The translations under genes were made by a program, and so were the position numbers. A stretch of DNA of 64,000 bases from Vanilla planifolia (Eukaryota; Streptophyta; Magnoliopsida; Asparagales; Orchidaceae): positions 18,695,755 through 18,759,754 of the forward strand of contig CM043868.1 in the NCBI GenBank assembly GCA_023846275.1, in the 5' to 3' direction. How positions within the stretch are numbered: position 1 is the first letter of the stretch; every line of letters begins with the position of its first letter. Shown in pieces: positions 1 through 14,300 of the stretch. The notes below the pieces were generated by a model. The model was not told where the DNA came from. It was given only the letters and a program-made list of their open reading frames with translations, and made no database searches.

Positions 1-99
1 AATTTTCATATTTTTTGTCTGTTTTTTGACAGAAGTGTTGGACGAATGACGATAATTAACAAATATGTTCTTCTCAAATAATTTTTTAAACCATATAAT

Positions 100-245
100 T
101 AATCTAATTAATTTTTATTAGTATTTTTTTAGTTTTTTTTTTCAGTTTGTTTACTTAACCTCAAAGTCTATTTTATCAATCTAATTAAATTTTATTAGTA
201 TTTTTTTTAGTTTTTTTTTTCCGATTTGTTTACTTAACCTCAAAA
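100..245. repeat. Tandem duplication of a ~75 bp AT-rich unit
   Basis: Two adjacent copies of about 70 bp (near 100-165 and 177-245) share the order 'taatctaatta', 'ttattagta', a T-run, then 'gtttacttaacctcaaa'. They differ by a few substitutions and T-run length. No coding content is visible. The rest of 1-960 is AT-rich and shows no other feature I can name. Confidence 0.75.
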
Positions 246-964
246 AAATTATTTTAACTTTTCCCTCTCAATACCTAATTAAGGTGATTTGTTACATTTT
301 AACAACTTAGTTTTAAGTGTTCAACGTTAGAACTCTGATCCATATATATAAATACATTATCACAAAAAATAATGATAACAAGTCATATTATCTAAAAAAT
401 ATCGATAATTAATATTATCAGTTGACAATTATAACAAAAATATTATTCACTGATAATAAAAATGGACAATATCAGACATTAATTTCCATCATACTCTTAA
501 AAAATATCATATGATATAATAAGCTAAACAATGATCATGCGGTAAATATAAAGTTTTTCATGATTGTCCACCTCAACCTAAAATGTTTAAATTGGAGTAA
601 ATTTTGAGCTCCATCAACTTACATTTATGGACAATAGATTCAAAGAACTAAAAAGGAAAAATTATATCCAATAAATTATGTGATAAATAGCTTTACATGT
701 GTATATAATATTATTTTATTTTCTCACTTAATTTGCTAAAACAACATGCAATCCTGGATTTTTGCTCTCTAAAAGTTTGACCCACCTTGTTAGTCTATAC
801 AAACTCTTGTTTTTTTTTCAAACTCTATTGTGATACTCGATTTTGTTATCACCTAATTTTTATATGAGAAATGTATTTTTGTATAGGTTTAAATGAATAT
901 AAAGTTGATAGTTTTCTCATGTAAAACTTAAATTTATAACTATTGGTATTGTAGATGTTATATG

Positions 965-2640
965 CTAATATATAAAAGAGAAAAAAAATAAGAATTTGAA
1001 AACAACACCAAAAGAACAAAACAAATTTTTACATGGTTGAATGAAGTAGCTTCTAGTAACTCATTCAATTGTTTCCACACGTAACTCCAATGGAGACATG
1101 TGGTATGGTACATATGTAGAGCAAATAACAATAGGCAGTAGCTCAATTTTGTGATCGATCTCCCTCCTTAAAAGTAGGTTTTTAGGCAACACTGAAAGCA
1201 TGATATTTGCAAATGTTTTGAGAATTTATGCAATTGCATCATGCATCTCACTAACCTAATCCTTCTTGATCTCAATTGATGAAGCAAGGAAGGCGTCTTC
1301 GCCAATTTTCAACCTCTTTTTTTGTTGTATTGCTGAAATACACTTTATTTTGTCTTTTCTTTTAGTTCTCTTCTTCCTATATAGATGATAAGAAGGAACA
1401 AATCAAGGAGTTTTCTCTTATATCACCATAATCTCATTAATGTAAGACATTAAAACCATTTTAGATTTCATACAAAAGTCTATTCCATATTCCATAGATA
1501 AAGTCAAAATCATCCAAAGAAATAACCAACAAATTGACTTCCCATCTAACTTCCCATACTTAGTGATACTCCATAAGCCATTACAATCATAGCTTGAACA
1601 TTTACAAACACTATTTTTAGGAAACTAAGGCAATTGCTCATCCACAACCCAATTGTTTGGCCAAACCTTATAGCCAACAATGTGTATAAAATGCCCGTGT
1701 CCATCATTGCCATAATATCTTGGACATTCATCTTTACTAAGACATACATTAACAAAGAATGAGTAGTAGTTACATCATTACTTATTATGTACAATATTTC
1801 AGTTGAATTAGCTACCAAAGGCTTGGGTCATTGCAATAGATTAATAAGTGCATCAACTTCTTAATTAGATTCCCCATCAATTTTATCAATGATGAGGGTA
1901 ATGGTCTATTCACACTTGAGGCAATCCTTAACATGATGAGGTCCATTGTACAAAAAAGTAATTTTATTGATTAATTAAATTTTGTGTCTTGGAAGAAATA
2001 TAACTCTTATTTTTGCTTACTTTTATCATTCTTCTCACCCTACTATACTCCCTTGCATGTCACTTTCATTCCTCTCTTTTTTGTTTGTCTTTCTCTTTAT
2101 ATTTTTATGAGACAGTTGAAGCTTTAGAAACTCTCAACTCCACAAGAGAATTGATAACAGCTATTGCAATCAATAAGTCATTTGCATTATGCTAGTGAAG
2201 CTCCAATAGCACTCCAAGCTACAGCATAGACAAGATGTTGAAAAGCTTATTTTTCTCATACATATTTTAGATATATTAAGGAACTGGATTTCTTGACATA
2301 TTGTTGAATGGCTCTGCAGTGCTTTAGCTTCTACAAAGCTTCTCATGCTAGCCAAGAAGCATTACAAGAGAGAAATTGATTCTTTATTTCTCTCTGAGTT
2401 TTTCCCATGTATCAATTTTTTAGCCTTCCAGCATTTGCATCATTAATACTCCATATTCTCTACCATAATTTTGCATCTCTTATGAAATACATGCTAGAAA
2501 TGGTCACCTTCTCTAAACTTGGCACCTAAGGATGGTAAAGTATTTGTCCATGTCCTACAAAAAGTTCACCAACTCCTTTGCATTCTAGAAGCCATTAAAA
2601 CACTTTTGTTATGCCCCCACCTAAACACATACTTAATGAT
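965..2640 (-). mobile_element. Decayed Ty3-gypsy retrotransposon fragment (gag to start of RT)
   Basis: Read on the minus strand and allowing stops and frameshifts, the fragment shows gypsy polyprotein order. First comes a gag-like part (about 2640-2040) with DTWEKL-like, 'EYVK..SSL'-like and 'LFN.L' pieces. A retroviral zinc-knuckle remnant follows near 1920-1960 (C..N-GPHHVKDC). Then an aspartic-protease-like stretch (1840-1546) has MDTG in place of the usual DTGA and ends with a G-x-L-x-x-G pattern. The last part (about 1180-970) leads into reverse transcriptase and reads LLLRREIDHKIELLP, then KQLNELLEA, as at the start of gypsy RT. Many stops show it is dead. The RT core, RNase H, integrase and LTRs were not found nearby. 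The assignment rests on recognised motif order, not on an alignment. Confidence 0.72.
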
Positions 2641-2659
2641 TAATATAATCAAGGTTTAG

Positions 2660-5600
2660 ATGCATATAAAATTTAGGTGATGCATAAATCTTAAGTGAGG
2701 ACTTGATGGTGAGGCAAATTTTTTTTCTAAATTTTCATTAAGTAAAATCATAAAAACAAAATAAGATATCCAAAAACAAAAATTTTAATACAAACATAAC
2801 TTCAGTACTAAAATTATTATATCATCAACACCAAACCAAAATCCTCTTTATTCTTATATCTCATAAGTAAAGTCCTTTCCTATGATATAAAAATCTTCAT
2901 CTCTTAATATAATGGATGCATGATCTATGATGTTATGATATGTGAGATAATAATCTCAACAAATAAATCTAATGTGATAACTAAATATAAAGACATATCA
3001 TAGAAAAGCATACCAATATAATATAATATAATATTAATGATAAATTATATCAAAAGTCATCTTATAAACATTATATTTAACATAACAAAATCATAGGAAT
3101 TATAAAATTATGAATTTTTTTTTCAATTTCTTATGATTTATGTAATTATTAAGCCTAATTCTAGTTGAATCATTATCCTGTTTGGATCCACATCATAATC
3201 ATATTTATCAATAACCACTTGTTAACATTCATCTCCAATAAAACTATATAAAATGCTAAACAAGGATGGTCCAAATACCTATATCATGCAGTCCATTGCT
3301 GGGTCTAATGCTTAGACAGGTATGGTCCAAAGACTAATACCTTATGATCCATTCCTATCATTATATATATCAAGATCATGATACACATATATATTATACA
3401 AAATTCTGATTAAAAGATCAATTCCTACAATTTATCATTAGAGCTAGTGTTAAAGATAATATATCTAAGAATCTATTTTTAGTTCTAATTTTATATATCC
3501 TAATCATGCTATCATGCCAATCCAAATATCATTTTTTAGGCCAATATTCATTTTATTCTATTTTAATTATCCTTTATATTATCATATAATAGAGAATATC
3601 AGGTATAAGATAAAGTTATAAAAAAAAGGTATATAACAAGTATCTAATAATCCATGTAAGAAAAATCATAATAATAAAATATATTTCATAAAAGATTATT
3701 AAAATAATAATATTATGATGCATCATATGTTACTATATTTATTTATTTAAATTTAAGAGTTGTTTTTTTCCAAAATTTTATCTCATAATTTTTTATAATA
3801 TTATATGTATGTAAAGGTCCATATATATTTTATATATGACATGCTTGGTAATTAACTAACATAATATTAATTTCTATTAGTTAAGTTGTTACTTAAAACT
3901 ATACTAGTATAATTCCCTATAGTATCATACGATCTTCTATAATTAAGAAACATACACTATATCATACCTGTACAATCCAACAATCATACTATATGATACC
4001 CTATGTTTCTTGTTACTCAATCGATTCGTTTGGTTTAATTCATAAGTCTTATAAAGGATATCGTATAGTACATTAATAATATCATATTATATGTTCTTAT
4101 ATGATTCCCTCTTTTTAAGCATTTTTCTTATAATCATTCAATACGATCTATAATAGCGTTATGTATGACAATTGAATAATTTTAATATGTTTTATTTTAT
4201 CATAGCCTTACCACCCAAGTTCTTTGTACCATACGATGTATGTCCCCATACTAATGCGACATTTTTCTATGTTGAATTAAATATTCTTCTTCTCTTTCTC
4301 TGATAAACATAACACTATGCACTCTAGAAACATCGACATCATTTCCATCTTTTTTCTTCTCCTCTCATTAGAATCTTGAGCCTTACACTACATAGTAAGG
4401 TAAAAATGAAAATAAGTTATACCACTCACTTCATTAGAGATGCGAGTGTTATAACCTTTGATGTGATTATCAGAAAATGAAGCTAATGATTGATAATGAC
4501 TTTGTGGAGCTCATTGTTATTTTTAGTTAAATCTCAAGGAGTACTGTAGTATTTTGGGTTTACTAGAGAAAGAGTATAACTAATGCAGTAAATAAAGCTT
4601 GATAGCTCAACTTACTGATTTTGGAGTCAAGGGTCATGGTCTTTGTGGAGTGACTAATCCACAAAGAATTATATTTTAAAATCTCTATAATTAACATGTC
4701 AAATATTTATTATATTTATAATTATAGCACATAGGATTTTCATCTTTTATATATATTTGAGTTTAGTTTTCAAATTAATTTGGATTTGATTTTTAAATTA
4801 AATTATCTAAGTTTTTTAAAATCTTATAAATTTTTAAATAATTTTTAAAATAAAATATATATATATATATAATAAAATTTTTATATAAAAAAAATTACCT
4901 AAGCATATAACCTCACTGCCAAAACCAAAGAGCTTGGGTCAAGTGCCCCGTAGTAAAGTGCACTAACCTTAGGGAGCCTCAAGATAAGAGCCCAATTGAA
5001 ACCAAGTTAGGTCAAGCATGAGCATCGATCTAAGGCACATTTTCTATAACAGTTTGGGCAAATCCGATCATGGTATAACTCATGAACTGACTTAGGCATA
5101 ACGAGTTAGGGTGGACTCATTAATTTGTTAAGTAATGGATCAGATGAAGTAGAACCTGTGTAGATATATACACACACACATACACACGTATATCTTGAGT
5201 CATGACTTCTTAAGGGCATTAGGAGGTGGCTAACCTTATTAGGCAGTATATTAAGTGTAGTATAAGCAATATAAGGATTACAAGTGCTGTTTCTTAATGT
5301 GGGACTAAAAAAACATGTTTCTTACACTTGAGTTGTGCATCGATCGATTGTCCGTTTTGCACAATCAAACAGTCTAGATTGCACCCACATTTGTGAATGT
5401 TTACTTCCATCAACCATTCATCCAGAATGGTTGATCAAACGATTGAGTGTCTCTCCACCTTTGTGAATAGTAACTTAATAATCATCATCACCCACTTTAC
5501 TTTTGAATCTAATGTTTTAGATCTTATCTCTCTACAATTAGATTTAGACCTTTATCAATGATTCTGATTGGATAGTACTTGCTCCATTCACTCAAAATCA

Positions 5601-7780
5601 GACAGTAGATGTACTTCATCTTCGCTCACGTCACCTTTAACTACTAGCTTTTTTGAAAAGTTGATTCTAGCCATTATGAGAGCTATTTTGGGAGGTTTTT
5701 ATTTGAACTATAAATAGAGTTTATTGATCAACATTTAAATTAATTTAAACAACTTGAAAAATTTCATAAGAACCTAAGTGAAATTCAAAATCATGAGTAC
5801 AAATTTCTGTATAATTACAAGAGCTACAAATTCTTTCAATCTTTATTTTTCTTTCTTTCATCTACAATCTTTTTCGTGATAGCATCTATATCATTTATGA
5901 GTTATGTCTCTCTTGTTTTAAAGATTTAAAGGTATACAAATTTTATATGCAAAAATTATATAGTTTTTTTATTTTTTTTCGTATAGACAAATTTTTGTGG
6001 ATTTTTGTATCTCATTGAAACATTGGTGTATATTTGATTTACTCTTAACGATTTTGATGAAAGGTAGTGGTTAGTGAAAGCTCGATCAATAATTGGAGGT
6101 GAATGTAAGCATGACTTTTGGCCAACCACTTAAAAATATTTGTGCATTTCTTTTATTATTAAGCAACCTTATTTCGTTGATAATTTTCTTAAAAAAAATA
6201 AAGTTTATTTATAAACATCAAAGGTCTTCTTTAATTTTTTTGAAATTAAGAATTTGTTAAATACATAATCCATTCTTTCTCTCTTATATATTTTGCTTTG
6301 CATAATTTACAACATCCTGAATACCAAAAAAAGTATTTCCTCTTTATAGGAGCAGAACAATAATACGTTTCTGAGTTTGTAGTGATCTCAACAGAGACAA
6401 GCACTTGGGTTTGCTCACTACATTGAATTTTTGATTGAATGGTGGCTTAAAATGGTTACTTGAACTTTACTTAAACTTTGGATTTGCCAAACCTAATTAT
6501 ATGCCATAATGAAGGCATGCTCGAGGTCAAATACAGAAATAAATGATTTTCCCCATACAAAATTTGTTATGTGCACTCAACCCTTGATAATATTGACAAT
6601 GAAGATGATATCTTAAGCTTTTCCTAGTCTTTGTGGACTTTCGACATTTTGTTCACTCGGAAAGATTTTGAAGCATTATTTTCATAAAACACCCTAAAAT
6701 TTCTAGTATTATAGATTTGTCATTCACTTTTTTATTTTTCTTCTATTCTAACATTTAGAAATTGTAAATTTACTTTTTTGAAATTTGATATTTTTATATT
6801 TATAAATCTATCATTATCAATTGGTTTTGAATTAAATCAATTTTTTTAATAGTAAACCTACTTTTATATAACTAATATTTAATATTTATAAATCCATCTT
6901 TTGTCAATTGATTTTGAGCTAAGTTGAAATTCTTGAAATTGTAATTACATCCTATACAATATTTTAATACTATACTTGTACTTGAATTTTAACAAATTCA
7001 TAATAAATTTCTTAAATCTCAAAAAATTATAAATTCAAAATTATTGAGTTTTTTATTGTTATATTAATATAATAATTTTGACATTGTTAAAGTTTATGGC
7101 ATATATTCTAAGGTTCTTCTCTTATTTCCATAATTTTATATATATAAATTATCAAATTTAATCGTACATTATGTTGCAACTTCAGTCCATGATAAAAGGT
7201 CTTTTTAAACAATCTCTTGTAGTGTTGATCATTAATTATAACATATCTTGCACACTTAATTCAATTATCTTTGCTTGGGTTGATTTTTGAACCATATGCT
7301 TTTTGTGAATGATCTTTAATTAGACTTATTTGTGTCCTTTATATTGAATTTTTGGTAACTTAATTAAACATTAAGTCCTTAATTAATTCCCAATTAAGTT
7401 CTTTAGTGTCTTGTAGCTACACTAATCCTTAAGATATTATGAAAATTCAAACTTCTCAATCAGCCATTGATAAATTGCTCTTCTTTAATATAGAATTTTT
7501 ACTACAAATTCTCCTTTTATTTGAGTTATCATCAATTGCAAATCACTATATTCTTGTAAATGGTTAATTTCTTGCAATCATTTTCATCATAAACTAATGA
7601 TTATGAGTTTATATTCACCTTGATTATTGGTCAAGGGTATGATAAATCTTATAACATGATTAAATGTTACTTGAGTTACTTGATTAAATGTTACTTGAGT
7701 TGGGCTATGTAGAAACATTTCTATTCCTATATGAACTTTGGTTAAGGATCTATCAATATAAATCTTTCATATTTTTTACT
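2660..7780. other. AT-rich intergenic tract, no gene seen
   Basis: No open frame of convincing codon use occurs on either strand. The stretch 4900-5960 is less AT-biased and has LTR-like wording: 'aatgtgggacta' near 5299 and a TATA-like 'ctataaatag' near 5709. Neither the ends nor a primer site could be fixed, so I do not call an element. A short tandem duplication of 'tgattaaatgttacttgagt' lies at about 7657-7700. Short AT microsatellite runs occur near 4855-4872. Confidence 0.6.
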
Positions 7781-7799
7781 ACTCTTCAAACTCGACTAC

Positions 7800-8400
7800 A
7801 ATCATTTTGTATCAAATTTTGCTAATGCTTCAACCTTAACGTTTATGGGAATGAGTTCAACATCATATTCATCTGATTTAATTATTTATTTTTATAACTT
7901 ACTAACACTTTTAGAGTACTTTGGACTTTTTGTAAAGGATGTTTTATGACCACTCATATCATTTGATATTGAAAATATGATTAGAGCCTTATTATAATGA
8001 TGCAAGCTATAGATAACATTTTTAGCAATTAATATTGAGTTTTTAGCCTCCTTAGGTATATTCATATAATAATAATGCTTTTGTTTTTTTTTTTGAATTT
8101 TCTTAAATTAATATAAAACCAATGGTTTGACCTACTAAACTCAAGTGTTCATAAAGAATTTCACCTTCCTTAATATTGCGGAGAATTGGTAATTTTGCCA
8201 CAAACTCCTTGAGCCATTGAAAAGCTTTTTTCATATTATTCTATCAACAGCCAAGTTTCCTTATTCTTGACTACCTTAGAGAGGTATAAGCATTTGGTTA
8301 CTAATTTTGACATGAAATGACTTAATTTAATAATTTGCCTAAAAGCTTTTGAATTTTTGTGTGATTTCATGGAGAAGCATTTTTAACATTGCCTTGCTTT
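7800..8400 (-). mobile_element. Decayed Ty3-gypsy RT/RNase H fragment
   Basis: On the minus strand the sequence reads, with stops, as the connection and RNase H end of a gypsy polymerase. An 'MKSHKN..KAF' piece (near 8385-8345) sits where MKSPxNxKEVQ is usual. It is followed by a KCLYLSKVVKN-like piece, then FQWLKEFVAKLPILRN and EGEILYEHLS (about 8240-8120). After a damaged stretch comes DEYDVELIPINVKVEALAKF (about 7875-7815), the position of the EYDxxYxPRxxIKAQALADF block typical of the Tat/Athila side of the family. The fragment is about 5 kb from the other gypsy relic, on the same strand, and lacks the upstream domains. It is either a separate insertion or a distant remnant of the same one. 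Confidence 0.62.
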
Positions 8401-10080
8401 TATGCAAGTTTTATTTTGTTTCTTGTTTCAAAATTATTTTATCCAAGTTTTCCTTTATTACTTATTTCAAAACTAGATAGTGGAAAAATTTATTAGAAGA
8501 TAGCTAGAAGAAGAACTTTAAGAGTTCAATCCTGTGTAGTATTTCTTAACATCTTCCTAGCAATCAATATCATAATTATCTATGAAGGTTTTTTTTTCTT
8601 GCCATTATGTTGTCATAATTATCTAATGATATCTTCAAAATATATTTAAGAAACCAATTACTAAATAGTTGATAGTTAAATCTACCAAAACATTAATCCT
8701 TGATAATAGATAATACTCTTTAGAACATACCTTATTAAGATATATATTTGAAATGTACTTCTTTCATTTTTCATTGCTTTTTTTTTACCACTCACATTTG
8801 CAAGCCAACTTGGATATTATTATTTTATAATGAATCTAACGTCCAATAATTTGTATATTCTTCCTTTTTATAGCTTCTTTATTCTCGTTTTTAAGGCGTT
8901 TCTTTTTTTTATTGAATTGGTTTTATGCTACACAATATATTTAGCATTATTGTATAATCTTTTTATTTATTTAGAACTAGCTTAAGGGACTCCTTGCAAA
9001 CACATTGACTAATTGAAAAGTGTTTTCATATCTATCAAAAAGATCATATATATACAATCTTGTTAGAATGTCTTATAATTAATTTAGTTTAAGATCTTAT
9101 GTTAACAATCTTGATAGAATCCCTTATAATTAATTCAATTTGATATAGCTCGTCTAATTTTATAATTAATTCATCTCATCAAATTTAGACATTCAAATGC
9201 TTAGATTTCTCATGTTAATGATAAATATTATGACTTTGAACTTATTTAGAGAAAGCCATCATAACAAAATATTATCGATAATGTTGCTTAATAATAAAAT
9301 CTATCATAACAACCCTCGTTATCCCTTTTCTTAATGACATTCATAAATAGATAACTCATCATAATATATTATTTATCCAAAAAAAAATTCTTAATGAATT
9401 TTCTTCTTGCCATGATCCTACCATTGTTGATTTCTACTTGATTAAGAAAAGTACTGAAAAAAAAAATATGAATAATATTTTTTGGATAACTATTTAAAAA
9501 TTATTTTATTTAGATAATTCATGTTTAGAATTATGTAATTCTAAACAATTTGAGTCTTATTGCCTTGTTTGGATGACTATTTAAAAATTATTTTATTTTA
9601 ACCATTTGATCCTTGAGATGGCTTGTAAGCTCTATTTATCTAATATTTAGTTATTATGCTCCTTTCTTATAGGTTATTGACAAAATTAAAAATTTTATTC
9701 GTTGATGCTTTAATAATACCAGAAAACGGATCTTTAATGTATTATTAACCAAAAGTTTAATGTGTTTCAAGAATCTTGGTTAAAATAATTAATTAATACT
9801 CTATCATAAACATATTTAATGATCATTTATAATTTAAATTATCAATATAATCAATAAATATTTAGGTCAACGGGATGCATTACATCATAAAAAATTATGC
9901 CACATTTAATATTCTTTTGTTGCTATTATCTTAACGTTCGAGAAATGATTTCCGCTGGTTAAATGTCAAACGCAATACTTTTAAAATATCTTACTTAAAG
10001 TTGTAAATTTTTTTGGGATAGTATTTTTGCTAAAAATAATAGAAAATTCAACTCGAATAAATAATTATAAAAAAAGGATG
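8400..10080. other. AT-rich intergenic tract, nothing recognised
   Basis: The tract is very AT-rich with frequent stops in all frames. Short repeated phrases such as 'cttataattaatt' occur near 9060-9170. It may include more of the decayed gypsy element that lies just below it, but I could not recognise RT motifs. Confidence 0.5.
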
Positions 10081-11357
10081 AAAAATTGTGCCGAACTTCG
10101 GCCATCGTTTGCCTAAACGCCGATGATAACCGGCGCCTGCCGGGACACGTGGCTGGCCGCCCCCGTAGCGCGATATCTTATGTTTAGATAGTATCCTATC
10201 GTAATGGATATTGGTCAAAAATAACCAAGGACGGTTGACGGTATGGTTCGGTCTATAGTCTATATGGCTCGATCAATCAGGAGAAAGAAAGACTACTCAT
10301 CTTCCACTCTATGGCTCCTCCTGCTCTCCACTTCGCCCCTGCCAACAGACTACAGACTCTCCAGTTCCACTTCACCAAAATGAAATGAACTCTACGCACC
10401 TTTCCGATGATCCCATCATTGCATCCAATTGGCTGAGATCACAACACTGGGTTCGAACTCGAAGACTCAATCCCATGATTACAATAACGCCACAGGTCGT
10501 CTTCAAGTCGTCTCCTCCAACGGCTAGGTGGCAACAGCTTCATCAACCGAGCTTCGTCTGCCAGTTCCCGATTACTCCAAACACAAGCATCATTGAAATC
10601 ACAGCACAGCAACTCGAATAAGTGAGCAAAATTCACGAACCTTTTTGACGTTTTTGTGATCAACCTAATCAGTGTCCATCATTGCCGGTTTGCAACAAAC
10701 TTGTGCGATTTGAAAAAGCAGTTAACAAAAAAGAAGACCCGATAAAGGTTCAAAGGTGAAATATTGGAGCGAAAAAAATTTCATTTTCAGCAAGCTCAAA
10801 TTGTTTTCGTTTCATCACGCTCGTCATTTCCCGCCTGATTGTATAAAAAATCGGAGGCTTACCATGGAAGTTGGATCCAGTCACCGACGCCCATTGAGCT
10901 CGAGTCATCTAACTCCGTGGTTGATGCGTCCAATGTCTATCCTGTTCTCGCTTCTAAAAGGCGGCAAAGCATTTCCCGTGCTCGGACTTGTCTCGCACAT
11001 CATGACACGGTTTACTGGTCTCACTCTTTTCTCTCTTCCGTTTTTTTTCCTCTCTTTCGCTTGAGGTCGGCTTCGAATTTCAATTCCTAAGTCCACGAAA
11101 TCTCTCTCATTGAAGGACCATTAACTGAAATCAGGGAGGGCGAGAAAGCCAGAAAGGCTCGCTCCGTCTCGAGGCGAAGGGATTGCCGACTGCTAGAGCC
11201 CATCTCTAATGGTCTTCTCCGAAATCTTTTGCCGCGTTAGGGCTTTTCCGTGATTCACTCCGGCGTTTGCAATTGGAAAGATTCCTCTTTCCTCGATCAA
11301 GATCTCAACTGTAATCCTGCTTGAATCTAGGGTTCGTCTCTTTGACTCGGGGATAGG
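10081..11357 (+). promoter_or_regulatory. Probable promoter and 5' leader of the ATX-like gene
   Basis: Base composition changes sharply at about 10,080 from AT-rich to mixed, as expected for a gene's 5' flank. A G-box core CACGTG lies at 10146-10151. A TATA-like TATAAAAA lies at 10842-10849, about 510 bp upstream of the start codon. An in-frame TGA at 11343-11345 lies 12 bp before the ATG, which supports the chosen start. Short open frames in this region (for example 10385-10621 and 10756-11064) show no recognisable protein and are treated as chance. The transcription start is not known, and a leader intron cannot be excluded. Confidence 0.45.
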
Positions 11358-14300
11358 ATGATCATCAAGCGGAGCCTACGGGGGCAAATGCCGAGCCTGA
11401 AGCGTTGCAGGGCGGAAGCCATCGGAGAGGACGACAGCGAAGTTGCTACAGGGTGCCAAAAGAAGAAGAGAAGGGGGGATAACTACTTTCCTCTGGAGCT
11501 TTTAGGTGACCTCGGCGCTGTGTTGGGATTGCCTTTCCTGCCCTTAGAGCTACGGCGGAGATTCTGCGGAGGGGAGCGGAGCTTGGCGGCCGTGGAATCA
11601 ACCTGGTGCACTGAGGTATCTTTCTTCCCCAGCGAGTTGGATTCGGAAGTCCGGCGTGCGGCGCCTCCGCCATCGTCATCACCGTTGCCGAACACGCCGG
11701 TGCTGCTACCGCCGATTGTACGGACGTCCCGTGGTCGGACGCAGGTGCTCCCTTCTCGATTCAACGACTCGGTCCTCATTGATCCCTGGAAGAAAGATAA
11801 ACCCAAGTCCAAAGGAGTGGAGCCTGAATTCGGCATTGATGCGGGATTACAAGAACGAAAAAAAGAGACTTTTGTTTGTAAAGGAAACAACTCCGTCAGC
11901 ACTTTGGCATCAAATTCTCTCACATTTTTAAGGGAAGAGGAATGCTATAGGGCGTGCAGGAACTTCAGTTTGAAGAAGTTATCTACCTTACGAAGTACGC
12001 TCACGTCTCCTTATGAAAGTTTAGTGGCGGCAGAGGAGCGGATTCCGCCCCCACTAGATTATTTCGAAGATCTTTGGAATTCTTATCATCAACGCACCTA
12101 CGAGGAACTTGATTTGCCTAAAGAGAGAGCTGAGCGAAGGAAAGATTTCTTTCTCCCTGAGGATTTCGGTTTAGGAGATGTAATTTGGGCCAAGACAGGA
12201 AAAAAGTATCCAGCTTGGCCTGCCATTGTCATCAATCCAATGCAGCAAGCTCCTGCCATGGTCCTCAATTCTTGCATTCCTCGAGCCCTTTGTGTGATGT
12301 TCTTTGGTTTCTCCGGGAATGGGAAAGAAAGAGTAATACCATACAGCATGAGCTTATTACTTTCTGTCTATTCTTCCCTCACTGCTATATTCATTTCTTC
12401 ATTCCTTTTCTCTTTCAACTTGTTTTGATGAACAGGACTATGGATGGGTGAAACAGGGGATGTTATTTCCTTTTATAGAATATTTAGATAGGTTTGTTCT
12501 TTAGTCTTTGACAAACAACCGGCTTTTTTTCTGTACGTTTTTTTTTGGTTCATTAGTCTGATTTGACAGGTTCCAAGGCCAGACACATCTACATAAGAGC
12601 AAACCCAGTGATTTACGCATGGCTATTGAGGAGGCTTTCTTAGCAGAGCATGGTTTCCTTGGCACTGAGATTGATGAAATGAATATGATTGGGCAGATGG
12701 CTTGTGCTCAGACTGTTTCCAGAGGAATCCATGAAGCCACCGACTCAAATCATGACCTGGAATGCCAATCCCAGATTCAGGCAAGATAATTGCGAGCCTT
12801 TTTATCCATTAAATTAGTGCAGCATGTGGTAGGAGGTTTTTCATTCTATGACAAAGGCCACAGGCATTTTTTTTAGTAATGCAAAGCCTACAGGCCCAGT
12901 AAGATTATGAAGACAAAACGTGTTATTCCATTCATTAATCCACTATAATGTCTCGGAGCAACCCAGTTTACTTTGGATCTGATTGCATTTGCAAGGGAGA
13001 ATAAACATGCAATCCTAACTTTCTACTTCAGAAGCGTAGTGCTTTCTCCTATTAGACTATTTGAGGAAGTTCTGAGGAAGAAATAAATGATTTGAAATGG
13101 ATTATTCGGAGTACTTCAAAGGAAATTGGATAGTAGGGCATGCATTTTTTAGCAGTGTCTTATCTGTCAAATGTCATCCACACATGACTGTCCACTTAGT
13201 ACATGCAAACACCCAACAATGCACCGCCGCAGTTCTGAATCACTGTCTTGCTAGTATTTATGCTTTTGTGTAGTGCGATTCAAAAAATTTAGTACTGCAT
13301 TCCTGAACCTGTATCTTTTCTGTAATAGCTTTTTACTACCTGTTGATTTTGAAGTCTTGCTAATGGAGTTCTTATTTTACCTTGAGCTATGAATTCCTTT
13401 TGGCATGCTCCATGAAAAAATCTTGGGGGACATTAATGCCCTGTATATGCAGCTGTTGTAACCTGTTTATTTGTCATGCATATGCTCAGGGTAGATGTTT
13501 GCAGTTTTCACATCTAATTTCTTTGGTTCTATTTATTAAAAGCCCTTTCTGGATATTGCTTAATTCAAGATGAACCTATAATTACAAATGAAATTTCTAT
13601 TTTTTTTTTAATTGAGAATAAAATTATCACTGCTCTTTACTGCACCAAATTTTTAAATTTGTTTTTAAACTCTGAATGGGCACTTTTAGTTCTTTCTGAA
13701 CCAGCAAAATATTTAGCACTTCATAAATCCTAAATTGGACTATAATGAGGAACTTGTGCATAAGATATCCATTAATTTGTTTGATTTTAACTGATTATGC
13801 TGTATTCTTAGATGGAGGACAAATTAGGACCTCGATGTGATAGTTGTGGCTTGACTATCGGATCCAAAAGCATGAAAAAGATGAAGCTGCTCTCACAGCA
13901 GTTGATCTGCAGACACTGTACTAAGGTATTAGTAACTCTGTTTGTGGCAATTCTATAGAGATATTCAAGGATCTCTGTGATATTGATCAATTTGCAGTTA
14001 TGGTCATCTTTAAAATCACTCCATAAATTTGGGTGCCACTTGCATTGTTTGCAGTTGCTGAAGTCAAAGCAGTACTGTGGGATATGCAAGAAAATTTGGC
14101 ATCACACCGATGTTGGGAGTTGGGTAAGTTGATGGGTTAACAAAAATGGTTTGCCCCTTCTTTTTGGGAGTAAATATTGTTGTTCTTGTTCATAAAACGT
14201 TTAACATTGTAGGTTTGCTGTGATGGTTGCCAAGTTTGGGTTCATGCAGAATGTGACAAAATTTGCAATAACCTTAAGGTATTCTTTATGTGAGCTTGTT

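Noticed and set aside
10446-10462. tRNA-like B-box 'ggttcgaactc'
   Set aside because: The flanking bases do not form a T-arm stem and no A-box or acceptor stem could be paired. The same holds for 'ggttcgaat' near 47,957.
10385-11096. Overlapping open frames on both strands before the ATX-like gene
   Set aside because: No recognisable protein, no conserved motif, and they lie in the expected promoter and leader. The frames overlap each other on opposite strands.
11446-11923. Minus-strand frames of 78 and 146 residues
   Set aside because: Shadows of the GC-rich first exon of the ATX-like gene.
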